The position numbers and the translations under genes are program-made. From Xanthomonas citri pv. mangiferaeindicae (lineage in GTDB: Bacteria; Pseudomonadota; Gammaproteobacteria; Xanthomonadales; Xanthomonadaceae), in contig CP016836.1 in the NCBI GenBank assembly GCA_002240395.1, positions 3,224,001-3,288,000 of the forward strand: a stretch of DNA of 64,000 nucleotides, read 5' to 3'. The notes beneath the pieces were generated by a model. The model saw only the letters and a list, made by a program, of their open reading frames with translations, was not told where the DNA came from and made no database searches. Below are positions 16,774-25,576 of the stretch, in pieces (position 1 is the first letter of the stretch; every line of letters starts with the position of its first letter).

Positions 16774-17739
16774 TCAATACCACTTGCGCAGATCCATGCC
16801 GGCGTAGAGCGAGGCGACCTGGTCGGCATAGCCGTTGAACGGACGGGTGTCGATCCGGTTGGCGAGCAGCCGGTTGCTGCCGGCGATCCGGCGCTCGGTC
16901 TTCTGGCTCCAGCGCGGGTGGTCGACCGCCGGATTGACGTTGCTGAAGAACCCATATTCCGAGGGCTGCAGGTCGTTCCACGCCGTGCTGGGCATGCGTT
17001 CGACGAAGCGGATCTGCACGATCGACTTGATGCTCTTGAAGCCGTACTTCCACGGCACCACCAGCCGCAGCGGCGCCCCGTTCTGCTGCGGCAAGGCCTT
17101 GCCGTATAGACCGGTGGCCAGGAACGCGAGCGGGTGCATGGCCTCGTCGATGCGCAGGCCCTCGCGATATGGCCAGCGGATCGAGCGGAAGCGCAGGCCC
17201 GGCATCTGCTCGCGGTCGGCCAGCGTGGTGAAGGCCACGTACTTGGCCTTGGCCGTAGGCTCGAATCGGCGCAGCACCGCCGCCAGCGGCACGCCGGTCC
17301 ACGGGATCACCATCGACCAGCCTTCCACGCAGCGCAGGCGATAGATGCGCTCCTCGCTGGCGATGCCGCGCAGCAGGTCTTCGAGTGCAATGCGCCCGGG
17401 CTTGGCGCATTCGCCGGCCACCTCCACGCTCCAGGGCGTGGTGCGCAGGGTCTTGGCCGCGCGCGAGGGGTCGGCCTTGCCGGTGCCGAACTCGTAGAAG
17501 TTGTTGTACGAGGTGATGTCCTCGTAGCGGGTCAGCGGCTCGTCGGTGCGAAAGCCGCTGCGCGCTTGTGCCGGGGTGACCGGGGCCGTGCTGGGCGGCG
17601 GGGGCTCGGCATCCGCGCAGCCGGCCAGGCTGAGCGCCGGGGTCGCGGCCAGCAGGGCGAGCAGGCGACGGCGGTCACGATAGACCGCCTCATCGGTGAT
17701 GTCGGACTCGGGGATCCGCAAGGCGTCGCGCAAGGACAT
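16774..17739 (-). CDS. msrP: MsrP, periplasmic methionine sulfoxide reductase catalytic subunit
   Basis: Molybdopterin enzyme of 321 residues that repairs oxidised methionines in envelope proteins. A twin-arginine-like export signal is present (YRDRRRLLALLAATPALSLA, residues 20-39). The family block PLTRYEDITSYNNFYEFG starts near residue 68. The molybdenum-ligand cysteine sits in YRLRCVEGWSMVIPW near residue 146, and the cofactor-binding region LRLVVPWKYGFKSIKSI follows. MsrQ, its electron donor, is next downstream. The 131 bp between this start and serC must hold divergent promoters. Confidence 0.95.
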   Translation of the reverse strand: MSLRDALRIPESDITDEAVYRDRRRLLALLAATPALSLAGCADAEPPPPSTAPVTPAQARSGFRTDEPLTRYEDITSYNNFYEFGTGKADPSRAAKTLRTTPWSVEVAGECAKPGRIALEDLLRGIASEERIYRLRCVEGWSMVIPWTGVPLAAVLRRFEPTAKAKYVAFTTLADREQMPGLRFRSIRWPYREGLRIDEAMHPLAFLATGLYGKALPQQNGAPLRLVVPWKYGFKSIKSIVQIRFVERMPSTAWNDLQPSEYGFFSNVNPAVDHPRWSQKTERRIAGSNRLLANRIDTRPFNGYADQVASLYAGMDLRKWY

Positions 17740-17870
17740 CGCTGGCTCCTGGCGCGTGCGCGCCGTAGATGGGGCAACGCGGAATACGTTGCCATCGCAA
17801 CCATTGGCCGCGCGTCAAGGCTGCTGCACTGCGGCATACTTGCCGGCCTGCGAACGAGCGGAGTCGAGCG

Positions 17871-18971
17871 ATGGCGCGAGCCTACAACTTTGCCCCTGGA
17901 CCTGCGGCATTGCCTGAAAGCGTGCTGAAACAGGCCCAGGCCGACATGCTGGAGTGGGGCGACGCCGGTGCCTCGATCGTCGAGATGAGCCACCGCGGAC
18001 CGGAGTTCATGGCCGTGGCCACGCGCGCTGAAGCCGATCTGCGCACGCTGCTCGCGGTGCCCGACGATTACGCGGTGCTGTTCCTGCAGGGCGGGGCGAC
18101 CACCCAGCAGGCGCTGATTGCGCTGAACTTCGCGGCGCCCGGCGACACCGTCGACTATGTCGTCAGCGGCCATTGGGGACGCACGGCGCTGCGTCAGCTC
18201 ACCCCGGCGGTCGCGGTCAACGTTGCTGCCAGCGGCGAGGCCGATGGCTTCCGCACGATCCCGGCGCGCGAAACCTGGCGCCTGACCCCGGGCGCGGCTT
18301 ACGTGCACATCACCGCCAACGAGACCATCCACGGCGTCGAGTACCGGCCGGCCTGGGGCGCGCCCGCGCCCGACACCGGCGATGTCCCGTTGTTCGCTGA
18401 TTTCAGCTCCAGCATCGCGTCCGAGCCGATCGACATCAGCCGTTACGGCCTGATCTACGCCGGCGCTCAGAAGAACCTGGGACCGGTCGGCCTTTCGGTC
18501 GTCGTGGTGCGCCGCGACCTGCTGGAGCGCGCGGGCCAGCCGCGCGCCGACATCTTCAACTACGCCTCGCATCTGGCCAACGACTCGATGCTCAACACCC
18601 CGCCGACCTGGAACTGGTATCTGGCCGGCCTGGTGTTCCGCTGGATGCTCGACCAGGGCGGCACCGCCGAGTTCGACCGCCGCAGCGACGAGAAGGCTGG
18701 GCTGCTGTATGCCGCCATCGATGGCTCGGGCGGCTTCTACCGCAACGATGTCGCACGCGAGGTGCGCTCGCGCATGAACGTGCCGTTCTTCCTCACCGAC
18801 CCTGCGCTCGACGCCGACTTCCTGGCCGGCGCGCGCGAGGCGGGGCTGATCGGCCTCAAGGGCCACCGGGTACTCGGCGGCATGCGCGCGTCGATCTACA
18901 ACGCGATGCCGGTCGAGGGCGTCCGCGCGCTCGTCGCCTACATGCAGGATTTCCAGCAACGGCGGGGATGA
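17871..18971 (+). CDS. serC: phosphoserine aminotransferase
   Basis: PLP enzyme of 366 residues converting 3-phosphohydroxypyruvate and glutamate to phosphoserine (serine synthesis); it often serves pyridoxine synthesis too. The start MARAYNFAPGPAALP is characteristic. Other marks are LFLQGGATTQQALIALN near residue 70 and IYAGAQKNLGPVG near residue 200, where Lys forms the Schiff base with PLP. Length is normal (about 360). pheA follows 166 bp later; serC next to pheA-aroA is a common aromatic/serine arrangement in gamma-proteobacteria. Confidence 0.96.
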   Translation: MARAYNFAPGPAALPESVLKQAQADMLEWGDAGASIVEMSHRGPEFMAVATRAEADLRTLLAVPDDYAVLFLQGGATTQQALIALNFAAPGDTVDYVVSGHWGRTALRQLTPAVAVNVAASGEADGFRTIPARETWRLTPGAAYVHITANETIHGVEYRPAWGAPAPDTGDVPLFADFSSSIASEPIDISRYGLIYAGAQKNLGPVGLSVVVVRRDLLERAGQPRADIFNYASHLANDSMLNTPPTWNWYLAGLVFRWMLDQGGTAEFDRRSDEKAGLLYAAIDGSGGFYRNDVAREVRSRMNVPFFLTDPALDADFLAGAREAGLIGLKGHRVLGGMRASIYNAMPVEGVRALVAYMQDFQQRRG

Positions 18972-19137
18972 GCGGCCCGCCCCAGATGCCGTCGAGCATC
19001 GGCAGTGACCGCGAGGCCGGCGATGGAGGGCCGGGCAGGGGCCCGAGCCTCCGACATTGCGGCGTCTGGGATGGCGTCGGTGTGTCAGCGCCAGCGTTGT
19101 GCGACCGTAACCCAGCATCGATTCTGAGAGACCATTG

Positions 19138-20259
19138 ATGGCCGCCAAGCCGAAGAAGAAAACCGCCGACAAAGCCGCACCGCCGCCCGACCTGGCCGCG
19201 GTGCGCGCACAGATCGACGGCATCGACCACCAGATCCAGACCCTGATCGCCGAACGTGCGCAGTTCGCGCGCCAGGTCGGCAAGGCCAAGGGCAAGCTCG
19301 CCGCCGCCGTCGACTATTACCGGCCCGAGCGCGAGGCCCAGGTGCTGCGGCGTGTGGTCGACCGCAATGACGGCCCGCTGTCGGACACCGAGCTGGTGCG
19401 GCTGTTCCGCGAGATCATGTCGGCGTGTCTGGCCCAGCAGGAGCCGCTGAAGATCGGCTACCTGGGGCCGGAAGGCACGTTTTCCCAGCAGGCGGTGCAC
19501 AAGCAGTTCGGTCACTCGGCGATGGGTCTGCCGCTGGCGAGCATCGAGGAGGTGTTCGACGAAGTCGCTGCCGGCCATGCCGATTTCGGCGTGGTGCCGG
19601 TCGAAAACTCCGGGCAGGGCACGATCCAGTCCACGCTCGACCTGTTTCTGACCTCGCCCCTGCGCATCTGCGGCGAGGTCGAGCTGCGCGTGCACCAGTA
19701 CCTGCTCTCGCGCACCGGCCGGCTCGACGAGATCGAGCGGGTGTATTCGCATGGATTGTCGCTTGCGCAGTGCAAGGGCTGGCTGCGCCAGAACCTGCCC
19801 CAGGCCGAGAAGCACGCGGTAGTCAGCAACGCCGAAGGCGTGCGCCGGGCGCAGAAATCCGACGACGCCGCGGCGATTGCCGGCGAGAATGCCGCACACG
19901 TCTACGGCATGAAGGTCATTGCCGGGCCGATCGAGGACCGGAGCGACAACACCACGCGCTTTCTGGTCATCGGTCGCGGCGCCTTCCCGCCCTCGGGCAA
20001 CGACCGCACCTCGTTGATGGTGTTCATCCGCGACCAGCCCGGCGCGCTCTACCGCATCCTCGAGCCGCTTGCGCGGCGTGGCATCAGCATGAACCGGATC
20101 GAATCGCGGCCCGCGCATGGCGCGCTGTGGCAGTACGCCTTCTTCATCGACGTCGCCGGTCATGTCGACGAGTCCCCGCTCAAGGACGCGCTCGACGAGA
20201 TCGACGCCTTCGCCGGCGATGTCCGTGTGCTGGGCTCCTACCCGGTGGCCGTGCCATGA
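19138..20259 (+). CDS. pheA: bifunctional chorismate mutase / prephenate dehydratase (P-protein)
   Basis: Protein of 373 residues for the two phenylalanine-specific steps after chorismate. An AroQ-type chorismate mutase occupies residues 20-100 (VRAQIDGIDHQIQTLIAERA). The prephenate dehydratase domain begins at KIGYLGPEGTFSQQAVHKQF and contains VVPVENSGQGTI (family Thr/Glu region), and the C-terminal ACT domain has SLMVFIRDQPGALYRILEPL plus the Phe-binding ESRP motif (NRIESRPAHG). The Lys-rich N-terminal tail is unusual but seen in relatives. Its stop overlaps the aroA start by 4 bp, so the pair is coupled. Confidence 0.96.
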   Translation: MAAKPKKKTADKAAPPPDLAAVRAQIDGIDHQIQTLIAERAQFARQVGKAKGKLAAAVDYYRPEREAQVLRRVVDRNDGPLSDTELVRLFREIMSACLAQQEPLKIGYLGPEGTFSQQAVHKQFGHSAMGLPLASIEEVFDEVAAGHADFGVVPVENSGQGTIQSTLDLFLTSPLRICGEVELRVHQYLLSRTGRLDEIERVYSHGLSLAQCKGWLRQNLPQAEKHAVVSNAEGVRRAQKSDDAAAIAGENAAHVYGMKVIAGPIEDRSDNTTRFLVIGRGAFPPSGNDRTSLMVFIRDQPGALYRILEPLARRGISMNRIESRPAHGALWQYAFFIDVAGHVDESPLKDALDEIDAFAGDVRVLGSYPVAVP

Positions 20260-21578
20260 GCGCCGCACGCTGGATCGCCACTGCCGGCGCGCCGCTGCGC
20301 GGCGAACTCGACGTGCCGGGCGACAAGTCGGTCTCGCACCGGGCGATCATGCTCGCCTCGCTGGCCGACGGTACCTCGCGCATCGCCGGCTTTCTCGAGG
20401 GCGAGGATGCCCGCGCCACCGAGGCGATCTTCCGCCGTATGGGCGTGTCCATCGAGACACCCGCAACCGGCGAGCGCGTCGTCCGCGGCGTCGGCATCGA
20501 TGGTCTGCGCGCCGCCGACGGCCCGCTCGACTGTGGCAACGCCGGCACCGGCATGCGCCTGCTGGCGGGCTTGCTCGCCGGCCAGGCGTTCGACAGCGAA
20601 CTGGTCGGCGATACGTCGCTGTCCAAGCGGCCGATGCGGCGCGTCACCGAGCCCTTGGCGCGCATGGGCGCCCGCATCGACACCGGTGAGGGGGGCGTGC
20701 CGCCGCTGCGCGTGCATGGCCGGCAGCGCCTGGCCGGCATCGAGTACGAGAACGCGCTGGCCAGCGCCCAGGTCAAATCGGCGCTGTTGCTCGCCGGCCT
20801 GTATGCCGATGGCGAGACCGTGATCCATGAGCCGCGGCCCACCCGCGACTACACCGAGCGCATGCTCGCCGCGTTCGGTTGGCCGATCGACTTCTCACCG
20901 GGGCTCGCACGGCTGTCGGGCGGCCATCGCCTGCGCGCGACCGACGTGCACGTGCCGGCCGACTTCTCGTCGGCGGCGTTCTTCCTGGTCGCCGCGTCGA
21001 TCGTGCCCGGCTCCGATCTGCTGCTGCGCCGGGTCGGCATGAACCCGCGCCGCACCGGCCTGCTGCACGTGCTGCGGCTGATGGGCGCGGACATCGAGGC
21101 CTCGAATGCCGGCGAGCAGGGCGGCGAGCCGGTGGCCGACCTGCGCGTGCGCCACGCACCGCTGCGCGGTATCGAGGTGCCGGAAATCCACGTGCCGGAC
21201 ATGATCGACGAATTCCCGGCGCTGTTCGTCGCCGCCGCCTGCGCCGACGGGCCGACCCGCGTGACCGGCGCCGCCGAACTGCGGGTCAAGGAGTCGGACC
21301 GCATCGCAGTGATGGCCACGGGACTACGCACGCTGGGTGTCGCGATCGACGAGGCGCCCGATGGCGCGACGATTCCCGGCTGCCCTGGGGCAGGGGCGGT
21401 CTTTGGCGATGGTGAGGTTGAGAGTCATGGCGACCATCGCATCGCGATGGCGTTCGCGGTGGCTGCCCAGCGCGCGGCCGGTGAAGTCGTGATCTGCGAT
21501 ACCGCCAACGTCGCGACCTCGTTCCCCGGGTTCGTGCCGCTGGCACGCGGGGCTGGGTTCGGCCTGCAGGGCGACTGA
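20256..21578 (+). CDS. aroA: EPSP synthase (3-phosphoshikimate 1-carboxyvinyltransferase)
   Basis: Shikimate-pathway enzyme of 440 residues that adds the enolpyruvyl group from PEP to shikimate-3-phosphate. Signatures are PGDKSVSHRAIMLASLADG near residue 22 (substrate Lys/Ser), LDCGNAGTGMRLLAGLLAG near residue 90, and RVKESDRIAVMATGLRTLG (in part: VKESDRIAVMATGL) near residue 347, with GDHRIAMAFAVAA later. The pattern is that of the bacterial class II-like form with CGNAGT. The ATG overlaps the pheA stop (ATGA). Confidence 0.96.
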   Translation: MSAARWIATAGAPLRGELDVPGDKSVSHRAIMLASLADGTSRIAGFLEGEDARATEAIFRRMGVSIETPATGERVVRGVGIDGLRAADGPLDCGNAGTGMRLLAGLLAGQAFDSELVGDTSLSKRPMRRVTEPLARMGARIDTGEGGVPPLRVHGRQRLAGIEYENALASAQVKSALLLAGLYADGETVIHEPRPTRDYTERMLAAFGWPIDFSPGLARLSGGHRLRATDVHVPADFSSAAFFLVAASIVPGSDLLLRRVGMNPRRTGLLHVLRLMGADIEASNAGEQGGEPVADLRVRHAPLRGIEVPEIHVPDMIDEFPALFVAAACADGPTRVTGAAELRVKESDRIAVMATGLRTLGVAIDEAPDGATIPGCPGAGAVFGDGEVESHGDHRIAMAFAVAAQRAAGEVVICDTANVATSFPGFVPLARGAGFGLQGD

Positions 21579-21680
21579 GGGGGCTCAGCGGCGTTCCGCT
21601 GTCGTGCAAGGCCACGCCCGCTGTTTCAGGCCCGCGGCAGCGCCACGATCCCCAGACGCGTTCGCAGTGCTGATGTTGAA

Positions 21681-21707
21681 GCCTGCTCCCCATGACGGGG
21701 AGCAGGC
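21681..21707. terminator. hairpin between convergent aroA and TonB-like gene
   Basis: GCCTGCTCCCC (21681-21691) pairs perfectly with GGGGAGCAGGC (21697-21707) over a 5-nt loop. It lies in the 153 bp between two convergent genes and could end transcription from both sides, although no long U-run follows. Confidence 0.55.
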
Positions 21708-21731
21708 GACGACGTCGACGTATCGATGCGC

Positions 21732-22304
21732 TCAGTTGCGCGCGGTCGCGCCCGGCTGGTCTTCGAGGGTGAAGTCGACGGGGACACGGACCGAACTCGC
21801 CTCCGGCTTGCCGTTGCGGATCGCCGGTTCGAAGGTCCAGTTCCGCGCCGCATCCATCGCGGCGCGATCGAGATCGCGCGAGCGGCTGCGCTGCTCGACG
21901 CTGATATCGGTCGGCTTGCCGGCAGCGTCCACTTGCACGAGCAGCGTGACCGAGCCCTCTTCGCGATTGCGCAGGGCCGCGGCCGGATACGCGGGGCGCG
22001 GCTGATCCACGACGCGGGCCGGACGGTCCGCAGGTGCAGTGGACGCCGATGGGCGCGTGGTCCGTTCCGGCGTCCGCGCCGGCTCGCGCTCGGCTGGCGG
22101 CGTGACCCCGTCGCCGATCGTCGGTGGTGGCGGCAGCGGCTCGGTCTGCGGCATGTCGCGCTTGCTCAGGAAGTACCAGCCCAGCGCCACCAGCGCCACC
22201 AGCAGCAGGATCCAGATCAGCGGGCTGGAGCCCTTGCGCGGCGGCTCCGGAGGCGGGGCGGCCGGAGGGGGCACGTCGTCGGGACGCCGCATCGGATCGC
22301 TCAT
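21732..22304 (-). CDS. TonB-family energy transducer (first of two)
   Basis: Protein of 190 residues: a short cytosolic N-terminus, one membrane helix near residues 29-46 (PLIWILLLVALVALGWYFLS), a proline-rich periplasmic stretch, and a TonB C-terminal domain (RVVDQPRPAYPAAALRNREE to GKPEASSVRVPVDFTLED). TonB proteins pass proton-motive-force energy from ExbBD to outer-membrane receptors. No exbB/exbD is nearby, so this is an orphan transducer. A related gene lies 76 bp upstream. Confidence 0.9.
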   Translation of the reverse strand: MSDPMRRPDDVPPPAAPPPEPPRKGSSPLIWILLLVALVALGWYFLSKRDMPQTEPLPPPPTIGDGVTPPAEREPARTPERTTRPSASTAPADRPARVVDQPRPAYPAAALRNREEGSVTLLVQVDAAGKPTDISVEQRSRSRDLDRAAMDAARNWTFEPAIRNGKPEASSVRVPVDFTLEDQPGATARN

Positions 22305-22380
22305 CGTCGTAGCTCCACGCCGGAAGATGCGCCGAGCCTCCCACCGCCGATGTGGAGACCTTGTCAGCGCCGGGCGGGGC

Positions 22381-23031
22381 TCAGGAATCGTCTGCCGGGG
22401 AGAATGCGATCGGCACGCGCACCTCGCCAGGGACCGGCTGACCGGCGCGCATCGCCGGCTCGAAGCGCCAGCGCCGGACCGCGCTGACGGCGGCGCGGTC
22501 CAGGCGCGCGTGTCCGCTGCTGGCGATCACATCGATGCCCTCGACCCGGCCATCGGCCCCGACCTGCACCCGCAACATGACATCGCCGGTCTCGCCCCGC
22601 CGCAGCGATGCGCGGGGGTAACGCGGCTGCGGCGTGGACAGTGGCCGGGGCGTGCTGTCGGCAGCCTGCGTGGTTGCCTCCGGCGGCGGCGCTGCCGGGG
22701 CTGGCGCCGGTCCGCTCGCAACCGGCGGCGAGATCGTGGCAGGCGGCCCCTGGGGCGCGCTGTCAGAGGGGCCGAAGCGTCCGCTGGCCCCGTCCATACT
22801 GGCCGGCAGCGGGGCCGGCAACGGTGTGGCCGTTCGATCGGATGCATCCGGCGGACCACCGATCGCGATGTCGCCGGCCGACGTGCGCGTGTCGCGCTGC
22901 TGCCACCACAGCCCGGCGAACAGCAGGCCGCCCAGCGCGCAGGCTGCCGCGATCATCAGCCACGCGCGACGGGTCGGCAGCCACTGCCGAAGCGCGTGGC
23001 GGGGGCGCGAGGCGGGCGAGGGTGCGGACAC
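22381..23031 (-). CDS. TonB-family energy transducer (second of two)
   Basis: Protein of 216 residues with a basic N-terminus, one membrane helix near residues 25-44 (AWLMIAAACALGGLLFAGLW), a Pro/Ala-rich linker and a TonB C-terminal domain (RPLSTPQPRYPRASLRRGET to GQPVPGEVRVPIAFSPADDS). It is clearly paralogous to the downstream gene, sharing the motif YPxAxLRxxEGxVxLxVQV. Sequence drift in the linker is large. The two likely arose by local duplication and may serve different receptors. Confidence 0.88.
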   Translation of the reverse strand: MSAPSPASRPRHALRQWLPTRRAWLMIAAACALGGLLFAGLWWQQRDTRTSAGDIAIGGPPDASDRTATPLPAPLPASMDGASGRFGPSDSAPQGPPATISPPVASGPAPAPAAPPPEATTQAADSTPRPLSTPQPRYPRASLRRGETGDVMLRVQVGADGRVEGIDVIASSGHARLDRAAVSAVRRWRFEPAMRAGQPVPGEVRVPIAFSPADDS

Positions 23032-23149
23032 GGCGGGCTCCAGCGGGCAGGGCGCCCGATTCTGTCATACGTCCGCCGCGCGGCCGTCGCTTCGGCGTAT
23101 CGCCGATCCGGGCGATAATGCCGCTCCCGCTTTCGATGACGACGCCCCG

Positions 23150-24430
23150 ATGCTCGATCCCAGCCTGCTGCGCCAACACCTCGCCGACACCGCCGCGCGC
23201 CTGCGCGACAGCCGCGGGTACGACCTGCCGGTGTCGCGCATCGAGTCGCTGGAGGCCGAGCGCAAGCAGATCCAGGTCCGCACCCAGGAGCTGCAGAACC
23301 TGCGTAACACGCGCAGCAAGGCGATCGGCCAGGCCAAGGCGCGCGGCGAGGACGTCGCCCCGCTGCTGGCCGAGGTTGCCGGCTTCGGCGACGAACTCAA
23401 GGCCAGCGAGTCGCGCCTGGACGGTATCAAGGCCGAACTCGAGGCGCTGACCTTGAGCGTGCCGAACCTGCCCGACGCCAGCGTGCCGGTGGGACGCGAC
23501 GAGGCCGATAACGTCGAGCAGGCGCGCTGGGGTACGCCGCGCAGCTTCGAGTTCCCGGTCCGCGACCACGTCGAGCTCGGCGCCCGCGATGGCTGGCTCG
23601 ATGCCGAAGCCGCCGCCAGGCTCAGCGGCGCCCGCTTCACCGTGCTGCGCGGCCAACTCGCGCGCCTGCACCGCGCGCTCGCCCAGTTCATGCTCGACCT
23701 GCATACCGGCGAACACGGCTACGAGGAGACCAGCGTGCCGGTGATCGTCAACGCCGACAGCCTCTATGGCACCGGCCAACTGCCCAAGTTCGAGGAAGAC
23801 ATGTTCGCCACCGAGTTGGGCGAACAGAAGCGCTATCTGATCTCCACCTCCGAGATCTCGCTGACCAACCTGGTCCGCGACGAGATCGTCGAGGCCGAGC
23901 GGCTGCCATTGCGCATGAGCGCGCATTCGCTGTGCTTCCGCTCTGAGGCCGGCAGCCATGGCCGCGACACCCGCGGCATGATCCGCCAGCACCAGTTCGA
24001 GAAGGTGGAAATGGTCTCGGTGGTGCGCCCGGCCGACAGCGACGCCGAACTCGAACGCATGACCCGGTGCGCCGAGACCGTGCTCGAGCGCCTCGGGCTG
24101 CCGTACCGCCGCATGCTGCTGTGCAGTGGCGACATGGGCTTCGCCGCGCGTCGCACCTATGACCTCGAGGTCTGGCTGCCCTCGCAGCAGACCTACCGCG
24201 AGATCTCTTCCTGCTCGAACTGCGGCGACTTCCAGGCCCGCCGCATGCAGGCGCGCTGGCGCAATCCCGAGACCGGCAAGCCCGAACTCGTGCACACGCT
24301 CAATGGTTCGGGCCTGGCGGTGGGCCGCACGCTGATCGCGGTCATGGAGAACTTCCAGAACGCCGACGGCACGATCGAGGTTCCCGAGGTGCTGCACCCG
24401 TACATGGGCGGCGTGACCCGCCTGGGCTGA
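23150..24430 (+). CDS. serS: seryl-tRNA synthetase
   Basis: Class II synthetase of 426 residues charging tRNA-Ser. MLDPSLLRQHLADTAARLRD opens a long antiparallel coiled coil (residues 30-100) that grips the long variable arm of tRNA-Ser. Class II motif 2 is visible (SHGRDTRGMIRQHQFEKVEM, with FRSEAG before it), and motif 3 lies in GSGLAVGRTLIAVMENFQN. A possible promoter has GATAAT at 23114-23119. A tRNA-Ser gene lies 1.5 kb downstream. Confidence 0.97.
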   Translation: MLDPSLLRQHLADTAARLRDSRGYDLPVSRIESLEAERKQIQVRTQELQNLRNTRSKAIGQAKARGEDVAPLLAEVAGFGDELKASESRLDGIKAELEALTLSVPNLPDASVPVGRDEADNVEQARWGTPRSFEFPVRDHVELGARDGWLDAEAAARLSGARFTVLRGQLARLHRALAQFMLDLHTGEHGYEETSVPVIVNADSLYGTGQLPKFEEDMFATELGEQKRYLISTSEISLTNLVRDEIVEAERLPLRMSAHSLCFRSEAGSHGRDTRGMIRQHQFEKVEMVSVVRPADSDAELERMTRCAETVLERLGLPYRRMLLCSGDMGFAARRTYDLEVWLPSQQTYREISSCSNCGDFQARRMQARWRNPETGKPELVHTLNGSGLAVGRTLIAVMENFQNADGTIEVPEVLHPYMGGVTRLG

Positions 24431-24472
24431 CGGGCATCAGGGTAGGGCGCCGCCGCTACAGGGCGCGATGAA

Positions 24473-24494
24473 CCGCCGGGAAGCCGCCCGGCGG
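24473..24494 (+). terminator. possible terminator after serS
   Basis: CCGCCGGG and CCCGGCGG form an 8-bp GC stem with a small loop, about 43 bp after the serS stop. Only a weak T-rich stretch follows, so termination strength is uncertain. Confidence 0.4.
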
Positions 24495-24525
24495 AATTCG
24501 TTGTGGAAATAGGATAGAAGTGGTC

Positions 24526-24540
24526 CAATATCGCCTATTG
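24526..24540 (+). promoter_or_regulatory. palindrome upstream of the LysR gene, possible operator
   Basis: CAATA-TCGCC-TATTG is a perfect inverted repeat 23 bp before the LysR start, within an A/T-rich pocket (24505-24550). It has the size expected of a LysR-type half-site pair and could allow autoregulation; there is no divergent target gene, since serS is upstream on the same strand. Confidence 0.4.
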
Positions 24541-24563
24541 TCCTGATAGCAAGGCGGCTCCCC

Positions 24564-25568
24564 ATGCAGGATCTCAACGATCTCTATTACTTCGCCATGG
24601 TGGTCGAGCATGGCGGCTTTGCCGCGGCCGAACGGGCGCTCGGGATCCCGAAGTCCCGGCTGAGCCGGCGCATCAGCCAGTTGGAAACCGAACTGGGCGT
24701 GCGTCTGCTGCAGCGCTCGACCCGCCGGTTCGCCGTCACCGACGTCGGCCAGAGCGTGTTCCGTCACGCGCAATCGATGCTGGCCGAGGCCACCGCCGCG
24801 CGCGAGGTCGTCGACCGGCTCAGCGCCGAACCGCGCGGTCTGGTGCGCGTGAGCGTGCCGGTGAGCATCGCCCAGCAGTCGATCCCGCAGATGCTGCCCG
24901 AGTTCCTGGCCCGCTACCCGCAGGTGCGCGTGCAGTTGCACGTGAGCAATCGCCGCGTGGACGTCATCAACGAGGGCTTCGACGTTGCCGTGCGCGTGCG
25001 CGCCAAGCTCGATGACGACGGCAGCCTCGTGATGCGCAGCTTCGGCCAGATCCAGGAATTGCTGGTTGCGAGCCCCGGCTATCTCGACCGCATGGGCCGC
25101 CCGAAGGACCCAGACGAACTCAGCCAGCACACCACGATGAGCATGGGCGAGGACGAGGTGAAGCAGCGCTGGGACCTGCAGGCTGCCGACGGCACCACCC
25201 GCCGCGTGGAGCTCAAGCCCCGCGTCGCCGGCTTCGACTTCCCGATGCTGATGGCGCTGGCCAAGCAGGGCTTGGGCATCACGATGCTGCCCGAGACCCT
25301 GTGCGCCGAAGCCGTGCGCAATGGCGAACTGGAAGTCGTGCTGCCCGACTGGCATCTGCCCCAGGGCATCGCCCACGCCGTATTCGCCTCGCGCCGTGGC
25401 CTACTGCCGGCGGTCCGCGTGTTCATCGACTTCCTGGCCGAGAAGCTGCCCCCACTGATCGAAGCCTCAAGCCTGGATTGCCGCAATTGCGACCGCAAAG
25501 CCCGCGATTGCGCCCCGGCGCCCGCACCGCGCATCGCGCAAGGCGCGGCGCGTGCGACAATGTCCTGA
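24564..25568 (+). CDS. LysR-family transcriptional regulator
   Basis: Regulator of 334 residues. The N-terminal winged helix-turn-helix is LYYFAMVVEHGGFAAAERAL then GIPKSRLSRRISQLETELGV (residues 7-46), with RLLQRSTRRFAVTDVGQSVF next. The effector domain follows (residues 90-300: LVRVSVPVSIAQQSIPQMLP; LGITMLPETLCAEAV). A Cys-rich C-terminal extension (SSLDCRNCDRKARDC) after residue 305 is unusual, since most LysR proteins end near 300. The subgroup resembles regulators of small oxidoreductase genes, but no such target adjoins it here, so its regulon is unknown. Confidence 0.9.
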   Translation: MQDLNDLYYFAMVVEHGGFAAAERALGIPKSRLSRRISQLETELGVRLLQRSTRRFAVTDVGQSVFRHAQSMLAEATAAREVVDRLSAEPRGLVRVSVPVSIAQQSIPQMLPEFLARYPQVRVQLHVSNRRVDVINEGFDVAVRVRAKLDDDGSLVMRSFGQIQELLVASPGYLDRMGRPKDPDELSQHTTMSMGEDEVKQRWDLQAADGTTRRVELKPRVAGFDFPMLMALAKQGLGITMLPETLCAEAVRNGELEVVLPDWHLPQGIAHAVFASRRGLLPAVRVFIDFLAEKLPPLIEASSLDCRNCDRKARDCAPAPAPRIAQGAARATMS

Positions 25569-25576
25569 GGCGGGGC

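Noticed and set aside
22763..24397. 544-codon minus-strand frame opposite serS
   Set aside because: Antisense to a certain gene, no motifs, no ribosome site.
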